Shown: positions 8,773 to 16,138 of the stretch, piece after piece
Layout: each line of letters begins with the position of its first letter
Position numbering within the stretch: position 1 is the stretch's first letter
DNA from: JAKBCQ01 sp021807585
Lineage (GTDB): Bacteria; Planctomycetota; Planctomycetia; Isosphaerales; Isosphaeraceae
DNA: 25,204 bases
Assembly (NCBI GenBank): GCA_027325115.1
Contig: DAHWFG010000471.1
Location: 1 to 25,204, forward strand
Direction: 5' to 3'
Translations under genes and position numbers: made by a program
Notes under the pieces: generated by a model
Seen by the model: the letters and a program-made list of their open reading frames with translations, nothing else
The model's database searches: none
What the model was told of the DNA's origin: nothing

Positions 8773-10461
8773 TCATTCGATCCCGGCCCTCCACCACCGT
8801 CGGCGGAACGCGAGATAAGTCAACCCGTAAAGTACCGCGCAGAACGGCGGATAAAACAACAAGAAGACCGACCACAACGGTAACGAAACGCCCCCGACGA
8901 TCATCCACGACGACGACGCCTTGACGGCGTGATCGCCCGTCCCCGCCGACGCCCTCGTCTCATCCGAATTCGCCTCGGGAAGGCTGAATACCGCCGCGAA
9001 CGGGCTCAAAACCGAGAAAACCTCGATCCGATCTTCCTCGATCCGAGAATCGATCGTCCGCTGAAAATACATTTTGGCGCCCACGGGACCGACGAACAAA
9101 ACCAATATCGATAGATATGTGGTAATCATTGCGACGGACGTTTTCCGCGCGAGCGCCGAACAAAGCAGGCCGATCGAAGTCGTCGCCAAGCACGAAACCG
9201 CGATGATCAAAAGATCGACCGCCAACCGCCAGAAAACGGCTTGCAATTGCGGGACAAAGATATAAGCGAGAAACAATTGTTCGGTCAAAAGGAACGTGAG
9301 CACGGTTGAAACGCGGAGCGCCGCGATCAACTTGGCCCAGACGATCCGCCCCGGCCCGAGCAGCGTCGTCAGCAATAAAGGAAGCGTTTTCCGTTCCCGC
9401 TCTCCCGTCACGCTCCCCGCCGAGAAAACGGGACCCACCAACATATTAAATATTATAATATACGCGATATAATTACTCGCCTGATCGGGCTTCCAAAATA
9501 AAAACACCGCCATGAGGGGTATTGATAATAGCATACTTACCTGAATGACGACGCGAAGCATCAGCGTTCCCTGGCTGAAGATCTCGCTCCGTAGTTCTTT
9601 ATCGAGGACGGGATTCGTTCCGTCGGGCATCAGGTCGTTCCGCTTGGCGGGCGCGAAGAGCTTGTCGGGAAAAAGATCGCGGTCGATCACGACGCCGATC
9701 GCGAACTTCATCTCCTCCTCCTCGTCGACGACATCCTTCCCCTCGCTCCCCACGTCGGGGGGACGCAGCAGCCGACGCGTCACGAGCGCCGTGACGATCG
9801 TCCAAATCGCCAAACACCAGGGAGGGAGAATCGCGATCGAAATAAAATCACGCGTCACGGTGTCTTCGGCGGCGGGATCGGTTCGAGTGAGCGCCACGCA
9901 GACGAGCGCCAACGGCAAGATCACCAGATAACTCACGAGCAAGGCCGAACTCGTCCGGCTGAAATAACTCGAACACGCCAAGCTCAAAAGACCGAACGTC
10001 ACGGCGCTGAAAAAAAACACGATATAAGCCCGCGCGATCTCCGAAAGAGCGATTCCGCCCAATAAATAACATAAGATCATCAGCGGTAAACTAGAAAGTA
10101 TTAATACAATGATATACGCCATCGACGAGAACAGTTTGCCGAAAAGAATCATCGACGGCTTGAGCGGGCTCGCGAGCAAAAGCTCGTACGTTTTCCGTTC
10201 TTTTTCCCCCGTGATGCTCCCCGCGGCGAACGTCGGCGCCAGGATCGCCAGCAAAAAATACTGCCCCAGGAAAAAAAGATTGAACAGATTTTGCGCCGCC
10301 CCCGTGCCGACGAGCCGACCCGCCTCGACGTGCTTCGGCCACGCGAAGTAGACGACCGCCCCCAGAAACGACACGAAGGCGAACTGAAGCGCGAACGCGC
10401 GGGGCGACCGCAGATTCACCGACAACTCGCGCGCCGGCACGGGATTCTCTCGAAAAAACAT
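8773..10461 (-). CDS. ABC-2 type transporter permease with two homologous halves
   Basis: The 562-residue membrane protein contains two ABC-2 permease units in one chain. The cytoplasmic signature after the second helix occurs twice: AGSITGEKERKTYELLLASP (80-99) and AGSVTGERERKTLPLLL (348-364). NPV..(R/K)EL also recurs at 7-13 and 284-290. Each half has about six hydrophobic segments, and the halves are joined by an acidic linker (about 236-262, VVDEEEEMKF). Such permeases pair with a cytoplasmic ATPase, here the gene ending 18 bp upstream, to move a substrate across the inner membrane. Because both halves are in one protein, a single copy could supply the full transmembrane dimer. The substrate is unknown; GldF/NosY-like and drug or lipid exporters share the fold. 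Confidence 0.88.
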   Translation of the reverse strand: MFFRENPVPARELSVNLRSPRAFALQFAFVSFLGAVVYFAWPKHVEAGRLVGTGAAQNLFNLFFLGQYFLLAILAPTFAAGSITGEKERKTYELLLASPLKPSMILFGKLFSSMAYIIVLILSSLPLMILCYLLGGIALSEIARAYIVFFFSAVTFGLLSLACSSYFSRTSSALLVSYLVILPLALVCVALTRTDPAAEDTVTRDFISIAILPPWCLAIWTIVTALVTRRLLRPPDVGSEGKDVVDEEEEMKFAIGVVIDRDLFPDKLFAPAKRNDLMPDGTNPVLDKELRSEIFSQGTLMLRVVIQVSMLLSIPLMAVFLFWKPDQASNYIAYIIIFNMLVGPVFSAGSVTGERERKTLPLLLTTLLGPGRIVWAKLIAALRVSTVLTFLLTEQLFLAYIFVPQLQAVFWRLAVDLLIIAVSCLATTSIGLLCSALARKTSVAMITTYLSILVLFVGPVGAKMYFQRTIDSRIEEDRIEVFSVLSPFAAVFSLPEANSDETRASAGTGDHAVKASSSWMIVGGVSLPLWSVFLLFYPPFCAVLYGLTYLAFRRRWWRAGIE

Positions 10462-10479
10462 CGCCTCGGCCTCGCTCGA

Positions 10480-11409
10480 TTAATTAACGACGCCCTTGGT
10501 GATCATCATAAACACCTCCTCAAGACTCAACTCCTCCTCGGCGAACGAGACGATCCCGACGCCCGCGGTCACGAGCGTTCGCAGCAGCCGGGCCATGTCG
10601 TCGTCGTCCCCCTCGAACTCGGCGGTGATCGAATGATCGAACGATTCGACCGATCGTATGCTTAGATGATCCCGCAAGATCGAAGCGGCGCGATCCGCCG
10701 ATTCGTCGCTCACGCGCGCACGCAACACCCGATGCGACCGCAACCTTCGCTGAATCTCCTGGATGCTCCCCGCCGCGAGCAACCGACCCCGCTCGATGAT
10801 CCCGATCGACGTACAAAAATCGGCGAGCTCCGATAAGATATGGCTCGACACCAGTATCGTCTTCCCCATCCGCCGCAGCTCGTTCAATAACGCCTTCATC
10901 TCGAGCCGGGCGCGGGGATCGAGACCCGACGCGGGCTCGTCCAAAATCAACACCGGCGGATCATGAACCAGCGTTTTCGCCAAACAGAGCCGCTGCTTCA
11001 TCCCCTTCGATAGCCCGTTCACATAATCGTCTTTTTTGTGTGTTAAATCCAATAGATCAAGAACCTGTCCAATAATCGTCCGCCTGCGATCGCGGGGGAT
11101 CTCGTAAGCGACCGCAAAAAAATCAAGAAATTCCCAAACCTTCATGCCGTCATACACGCCGAAATCGTCGGGCATGAAGCCCACGACCTTGCGCACCGCC
11201 ATCGGCTCCTCGACGACCGAATGCCCCGCGATTCGCCCCTCCCCCGAAGTCGGCCGCAAGAGCGTGGCCAAAAATCGAATCGTCGTGCTCTTCCCCGCGC
11301 CGTTGGGCCCGATAAACCCGAACGTCTCGCCGCGATCGATCGTGAACGAAAGATCGTCGACCGCGATAAACTCGCCGAATCGTTTGGTGAAATGCGAAAC
11401 TTCAATCAT
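10480..11409 (-). CDS. ABC transporter ATP-binding protein (ABC-2 exporter type)
   Basis: The 309-residue ATPase has Walker A GPNGAGKST (34-42), signature LSKGM (133-137), Walker B VLILDEP (153-159), D-loop SGLD (161-164) and switch His190. The Q-loop position reads GFMPDDFGVY, with Asp in place of the usual Gln, as seen in several GldA/CcmA-like exporters. Residues about 220-309 form a C-terminal extension with RVLRARVSDE and a final LSLEEVFMM, typical of ABC-2 exporter ATPases. It powers the permease whose gene follows by 18 bp. The ribosome site before the ATG at 11409 is weak (GAGTAAGCG). It follows the large exported protein gene by 99 bp and is probably part of the same operon. Confidence 0.93.
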   Translation of the reverse strand: MIEVSHFTKRFGEFIAVDDLSFTIDRGETFGFIGPNGAGKSTTIRFLATLLRPTSGEGRIAGHSVVEEPMAVRKVVGFMPDDFGVYDGMKVWEFLDFFAVAYEIPRDRRRTIIGQVLDLLDLTHKKDDYVNGLSKGMKQRLCLAKTLVHDPPVLILDEPASGLDPRARLEMKALLNELRRMGKTILVSSHILSELADFCTSIGIIERGRLLAAGSIQEIQRRLRSHRVLRARVSDESADRAASILRDHLSIRSVESFDHSITAEFEGDDDDMARLLRTLVTAGVGIVSFAEEELSLEEVFMMITKGVVN

Positions 11410-11508
11410 CGCTTACTCATTTTCTGTTGAACCGAACGATCGACGCCGACCGACAAACGACTTCTCATCATATCCACGATTTTATGGCGTAATATTTTAC
11501 CGATCCCA

Positions 11509-14244
11509 TCATTCATCGATATTCCCGGGATCGGCTCGTTCACCTTCTTTGACTTCCGGCTGATTCTGGAACGTCGCCAACACGTCATATTCGGCCGACG
11601 CTGGGTCGGGGGTGGGATCGACGACCGAACCGTACCGCAAATGCGCAACGACGATCGTCATCCCCGTTTTCCGCTCGACCTCGGGGGTAATCGACGCGCC
11701 GTCGCGAGCGCCCGCGGTCCACGCGACGAGCCTCAACTCGCCCCGATCCGCCGATTGATCCCAGCGATAAGACGCCGCCATTTCCAAAAAATCCGCAGGA
11801 TCAAGCTTGCCGATCCCGCGGTCGTCAAGAGCCGCGGTCGACGCCGATCCGATTCCAACGCTCGACGACGCCCCCCCCTCGGTCGAACCGGGAACCGCGA
11901 CCTTCGTCTTCGGCGCGATCGTTCCGATGCGAATCCTCCCCTTTTTCTTTTCGCTTTTCGCATAAAGGTCGACGTCAATCAGCTCGGCGTCGCGCAGTTC
12001 GATCGTCGAATCGTTCCGAATCCACTCCTTGCCGTCGCCTTTTCGCTCGAGCGCGATCGCACCCCCCGTCGCGGTCATCTCCTCGGCTCGATATAAAGAA
12101 ATGCTCCGTGGTTGAACAGGAAAGCTTGAAAGCGCGGGATAAGGAACCGATTGAAAAACCGTTTCCAGCGATTGTTCGTTGATCACTCCCTCGGACCCGC
12201 GCATCGGCAGCGCAAGCGCCGTCGCGTTTTCGGGAAACGCGATCGTGAACGACTTGCGACTCGACGAATAAATCGACCCGAACCGCGCCAGATGTGCACG
12301 ATCATAACCGGGCTGCAACTCAATCAGATCGATCTCGTTCGACGCGACGTCGTATCCCAGATCGAACGCCGCGGCGCGCTCGACTCCAATCGCAAACCCC
12401 AGCGCCAAAAACGGCGTGATCGCCCAAGCGATCTCGGCTCGTTTAAAAACATAACGACAAATTATCCAGTTTAAAGGTACAAGCGCGATGATATAGCAGA
12501 TCAACACCGTGAGGATGAAGCTCCGCGCCGGTACGCGAATTCCCGACGAAATCTCGAGCATCCTCCGAGTTTCGGCGGGAAATCTCGAATCGTCGCGCCA
12601 CGCGGAAACCGTTCCCCGCGGCGAATCGGCCTGGATCGTCTCGTAAACGGTCTTGTTCTCGATCTTCGATCGCGCCTCAACCGACATCGAATCGAGTTCG
12701 ACGATATCGGGCCCGGGGTTGTTTTTTCGCATCGGAATGATCGATCGATCGGTCGCGGCGCCGATATCACGCGAAGCGAACCGCAACCACGACAATCGCG
12801 GCCCAGATAGCATGCCGTATTGTGCATAATTGCTCCCGATTGCGCCCCGCCGCGCAAGCTCGGCGGCGAGCTTGTGATCGACGACCTCCTCGGGACGTCT
12901 CAGCAAAACCCGCCGCGTGAACGTATCGATACCCGGCCAGCCGAGAATCGCGGGATCGTTGGGATTGAATGCGAGCATCAATATGCGCCCCCTGCCGACC
13001 CTCCGCTCGACCGCGAAAATCGTCCGCTGTTCGTCCTTAAGACGAAAAACCCGCGATGCGACGTTCGTCTTGGGAACGAGACCGTTGAAAAACACGGGAC
13101 GTTTGGCGTCGGGGTTGATCGGCACGGCTCGTTTGTAGCGCGGGTCGGGAATCCTCAACCCGAACGTATCGTACTGCACGGGAACGTCGATCAAAGGTGA
13201 AGGTTTGCTCGCCTGATCTTCTTCGACATAAAAAACACTTTCAACATTGCGGAGCGGACGATATTCTTTGGCGAGCGAATCCCAATCCGATCGTCCCATC
13301 ATCCGATTCGTCCCGGAAACGTCGGCGGGTAAAAATGGGCCGATCGCCGTTTCTTTGAGCGTCGCGTACCACGGCGTCGCTCCGCCCGAGACGATCAATT
13401 GACCTCCCCAATGGACCCAATCGACGAGCGCGCGTTGTTGATCGAGCGAAAGCGAATCGGCGATCGCGTCGTCCCAAACCACGTGGCTGATCGTCGTCCA
13501 CGCGAGCGGATTCGCCGAGATCGCCGGCTTCTTGGAATCAAGCGGAATGACGAACCGGTAATACCTTGCATTATCAAGAACCGACGGATCGCGATCGGCG
13601 GCGATCGGGATCGTCGCGCTCATCTTGTTCCATACCGCATATGCGTTGGGATCGCGCGCCAAAACCAAAATCAGCATTTGATGTTCATAAAGCGGCTTAA
13701 GCAACGCCGAGAAATTGGCGTCGGGGGCGATCGCCCCCTCGCGGCCGAGCGCCGCGTAAAATTGTTTGGGGATCGGCGCGGGGAAGAGGGTTGAAAGAGC
13801 GAGCGCGGCGGTTTTCGCCTTCGAGAGGAACGCGTCGCGACGGTAGACGATCGATCGCGCCGAATCGCCGAGCGGGATCGCCTCGGTCGCGACGATCCCC
13901 TTGTAATCGTCGAGATTCGACCGGATCTCAAACGTCACCGTCGACCAATGATCGGCTTTAATGTATGGCAATGTATCCAAGGGAGCGACGCGGGTTCGGA
14001 TCAGTTCGAAAGGGGGGAGGAGTTTTTCTTTCTCGCGGCGCACTTTCTCGTCGACGATCCGCGCCGCGTCTCCCGCGGCGTCGTCGAGCTTTTTCAGCCG
14101 GCTCTCCTCGGTATTCTCTTGCGATTCGCCGGGAGGAGGAGGAAGCGCGTCATCGCCGGGCGCCTGGCCCCGTGCGATCGAAGCCGCCAACCCGAACACC
14201 ACGAGAATCGTCGCGGTATACCGGCTCGGTATGGATTTGTTCAC
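11509..14244 (-). CDS. Large exported membrane-anchored protein linked to the ABC operon, unknown function
   Basis: The frame is open to 14469, but the GTG at 14242-14244 is the preferred start: AAGGGGGG lies just upstream, it begins a clean signal peptide (NKSIPSRYTATILVVFGLAAS, cleavage near ARG-QA) and it avoids overlap with the PIG-L gene. This gives 911 residues. A charged Pro/Glu linker follows the signal. The large periplasmic part includes LVDWVHWGGQLIVSGG, resembling the glutamine-amidotransferase-like region of DUF4350/GldG-type auxiliary proteins. Two hydrophobic segments lie at about 577-595 and 604-622, after which a further 290-residue, beta-rich domain continues. The order exported protein, ATPase, permease suggests an auxiliary subunit of the transporter. 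No catalytic motif is seen. The family assignment is tentative; the coding call is firm. Confidence 0.8.
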   Translation of the reverse strand: MNKSIPSRYTATILVVFGLAASIARGQAPGDDALPPPPGESQENTEESRLKKLDDAAGDAARIVDEKVRREKEKLLPPFELIRTRVAPLDTLPYIKADHWSTVTFEIRSNLDDYKGIVATEAIPLGDSARSIVYRRDAFLSKAKTAALALSTLFPAPIPKQFYAALGREGAIAPDANFSALLKPLYEHQMLILVLARDPNAYAVWNKMSATIPIAADRDPSVLDNARYYRFVIPLDSKKPAISANPLAWTTISHVVWDDAIADSLSLDQQRALVDWVHWGGQLIVSGGATPWYATLKETAIGPFLPADVSGTNRMMGRSDWDSLAKEYRPLRNVESVFYVEEDQASKPSPLIDVPVQYDTFGLRIPDPRYKRAVPINPDAKRPVFFNGLVPKTNVASRVFRLKDEQRTIFAVERRVGRGRILMLAFNPNDPAILGWPGIDTFTRRVLLRRPEEVVDHKLAAELARRGAIGSNYAQYGMLSGPRLSWLRFASRDIGAATDRSIIPMRKNNPGPDIVELDSMSVEARSKIENKTVYETIQADSPRGTVSAWRDDSRFPAETRRMLEISSGIRVPARSFILTVLICYIIALVPLNWIICRYVFKRAEIAWAITPFLALGFAIGVERAAAFDLGYDVASNEIDLIELQPGYDRAHLARFGSIYSSSRKSFTIAFPENATALALPMRGSEGVINEQSLETVFQSVPYPALSSFPVQPRSISLYRAEEMTATGGAIALERKGDGKEWIRNDSTIELRDAELIDVDLYAKSEKKKGRIRIGTIAPKTKVAVPGSTEGGASSSVGIGSASTAALDDRGIGKLDPADFLEMAASYRWDQSADRGELRLVAWTAGARDGASITPEVERKTGMTIVVAHLRYGSVVDPTPDPASAEYDVLATFQNQPEVKEGERADPGNIDE

Positions 14245-14402
14245 GCGCGCCCCCCCTTTCGAATGAGGAACATTCAAACGACGACCGGGCGGCCGGATCG
14301 CGGAAAACGTTCCGATCGGCTCCGAGTTTATCGACCGATCGAACCGACCGATAGTGGCTAGCGACGATTGTCGATTGAATCCTCGATGAAAATCGAAATC
14401 CC

Positions 14403-15311
14403 TCATTCGAAGACGAACGGGAACAGCCGCTTGAACTCGGCGGATGTCGGTTGCGATCCGTACTCGCACAGCTCGAACGCCTCGGCGAAACGCGTCCCCT
14501 TACCGCGGGTTTCGCCCACACAATCGACCAACTTCGCTCGATGTTTGTCCGCGATCGACGCATAACGCTTCTCGGCGCGATTGCGCGTCCACGCGAGCCG
14601 CTCGGCCTTCCCCCCGGGAACCTCGTTCAAATAACCGAACAACCACGGATTCCATTCATAAAATTGAGATTCAAGCGCATCGATACAAGCAACTTTTTGA
14701 TCGAAGACCGAATCGATCGGAACGACGACGTCGGGCCTGAAAGGATTGGGCTTTTTGAAATCGTCTTCGCTGTACATGAACACGGGATTCTTACGGAGAG
14801 CGGGAACGTCGGGACAGAAGCTCGGCACGATCACCATGAACGCTGCGTCCTGTACGAGAATCCCCGTGTAACGGTGATCGGGATGATAATCGACGGGTCG
14901 ATGACTGATCACAAGATCGGCTTTCCATTCACGGATCTTACGCGTGATGATCCTTCGATTTTCGAGCGTGGGGAGCAGTTCGCCGTCGTGAATATCGAGA
15001 ACTTCGGTCTCGATCCCGAGGATCTCGGCGCACCGTTTAACCTCGGCGGTCCTGCGAAGCGCCAGCGGCGCCCCGGCGATCTTGTGATGGCCGATATCGC
15101 CGTTGGTGACGCTGACGAATTTGACCTTGCAGCCCGCCTTGGCCCAAAGCGCCGCGGTCCCTCCCGCGTCGAGCTCGCAGTCGTCGGGATGTGCGCCGAA
15201 AACGATGATCCTTGGCCTCGATACGGGCTCGTCTCCCGCGCTCGTCGTATCGGCCAACGAGCAAAACGTCGCAACCAAAACGCCGATCATCGTCGACAGA
15301 TTCATTCGCAT
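14403..15311 (-). CDS. PIG-L/LmbE family deacetylase, exported
   Basis: The 302-residue protein carries a signal peptide (NLSTMIGVLVATFCSLADTT) and the zinc-site motifs of PIG-L N-acetylglucosaminyl deacetylases: GAHPDDCE (39-46) and HRPVDYHPDH (137-146). PIG-L enzymes remove acetyl groups from GlcNAc-type sugars; planctomycetes carry many exported copies of unknown substrate. The start at 15311 (MRMNLS) is chosen because AGGAG lies 10 nt upstream; a GTG three bases earlier has 7-nt spacing and is an equal alternative, and a longer frame to 15353 lacks a ribosome site. The gene lies 158 bp upstream of the ABC-operon exported protein, in the same direction, and may be its first gene or a separate unit. 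Confidence 0.88.
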   Translation of the reverse strand: MRMNLSTMIGVLVATFCSLADTTSAGDEPVSRPRIIVFGAHPDDCELDAGGTAALWAKAGCKVKFVSVTNGDIGHHKIAGAPLALRRTAEVKRCAEILGIETEVLDIHDGELLPTLENRRIITRKIREWKADLVISHRPVDYHPDHRYTGILVQDAAFMVIVPSFCPDVPALRKNPVFMYSEDDFKKPNPFRPDVVVPIDSVFDQKVACIDALESQFYEWNPWLFGYLNEVPGGKAERLAWTRNRAEKRYASIADKHRAKLVDCVGETRGKGTRFAEAFELCEYGSQPTSAEFKRLFPFVFE

Positions 15312-16138
15312 CACAACGATTCTCCTTCTTAGAATTCTGGAGTGCAAGCTCAAACAATCTTGGATTCAGGCTATTCGATATAGTTCTTGGAACCGGGCGA
15401 CGAAACCCTTGGCGACGGGCGAATCGTGTTGAAATGATCCGGCCTTCAGCGCCAAACCGAACGGCTTTCCGTGTCGTTCTCGCCGTGCGAGCCAAGCATC
15501 AATGATCATCTCGAAACGCCGCCGCAACGCGATTCCATCCGCCGGTCGATTTCTCAAGATCGATGAGAACGATCGTCCAATCTATCATAATAACCGTGTC
15601 GACGGTTCAAGCATCGAAAATCGGAGTGAAGCTTCTCTCAGGCCGGCAACAACAATTGAGAATTGGATTTCTCGATCCTCATCGAACCTGCAAGCGGCCA
15701 TAGCTTCGGGTCGATCGGCCGCGGTGGAAATTCGGCGCGCCGATCCACTGTTCGTCTGCGTCTTACCGCGGCGACCCCGCCGTCGTCGACCACATAACCT
15801 CGCACGCCCCGAATGCATTAGTGATCACAATTGTCATTGTAGAAGAATATTTTCTTCAATAATACTCGTTGACAAGGAAATCCCGAGTACCGCACGAGAT
15901 TGCTTGCTCCTACTCGTTACTCGGCGATACGGTATACCGGCGCTCGAAACGGCGAACCCTCCTTATTCTCCAATTCGCATCCCCTCCCCGTGAACTCGCG
16001 TCTGGAATTGGGATCGGACCGCCATTGCATCCGCCGAACGATTTCGCATGATAGATGCTTCTCGATCGTCGGCTCGATCCCCCCTCGACGGGCTCGTCGA
16101 GCGTTCGTACTTCGTATATTTAATATGGAAATATCATT
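15312..16138. other. 827-bp intergenic region between PIG-L and aconitase genes
   Basis: I see no convincing gene here. A 63-codon TTG-initiated frame on the minus strand (15366-15557) has coding-like codons but no ribosome site or recognisable motif and could be a decayed remnant. The middle part holds an 8-bp palindrome GTGATCAC (15822-15829), a hairpin GAAGAA-TATT-TTCTTC (15842-15857) and TTGACA (15869-15874) without a matching -10 box. The end forms the aconitase leader. Base composition is closer to neutral than in flanking genes, and stops are frequent in all frames. Confidence 0.45.
16084..16134 (+). promoter_or_regulatory. Structured 5' leader of the aconitase gene
   Basis: Two hairpins lie directly before the start codon at 16139. 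The first is CTCGACG-GGCT-CGTCGAG (16084-16101), 7 bp with a 4-nt loop. The second is ATATTT-AATATGG-AAATAT (16116-16134), 6 bp; its loop and 3' arm contain the only ribosome-site-like bases (TGGAAA). The second could mask translation initiation. Any regulation is inferred from structure alone. Confidence 0.35.

Noticed and set aside
14245..14469. 75-codon upstream extension of the large exported protein
   Set aside because: It would overlap the PIG-L gene and bury the signal peptide; the GTG at 14244 has a good ribosome site directly followed by the signal sequence.
15366..15557. 63-codon minus-strand frame upstream of the PIG-L gene
   Set aside because: TTG start, no ribosome site and no recognisable motif; left as a possible remnant within the intergenic entry.
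15869..15897. TTGACA as a sigma-70 promoter for the aconitase gene
   Set aside because: No -10-like hexamer lies at 15-19 bp spacing, and the site is about 265 bp from the start codon.
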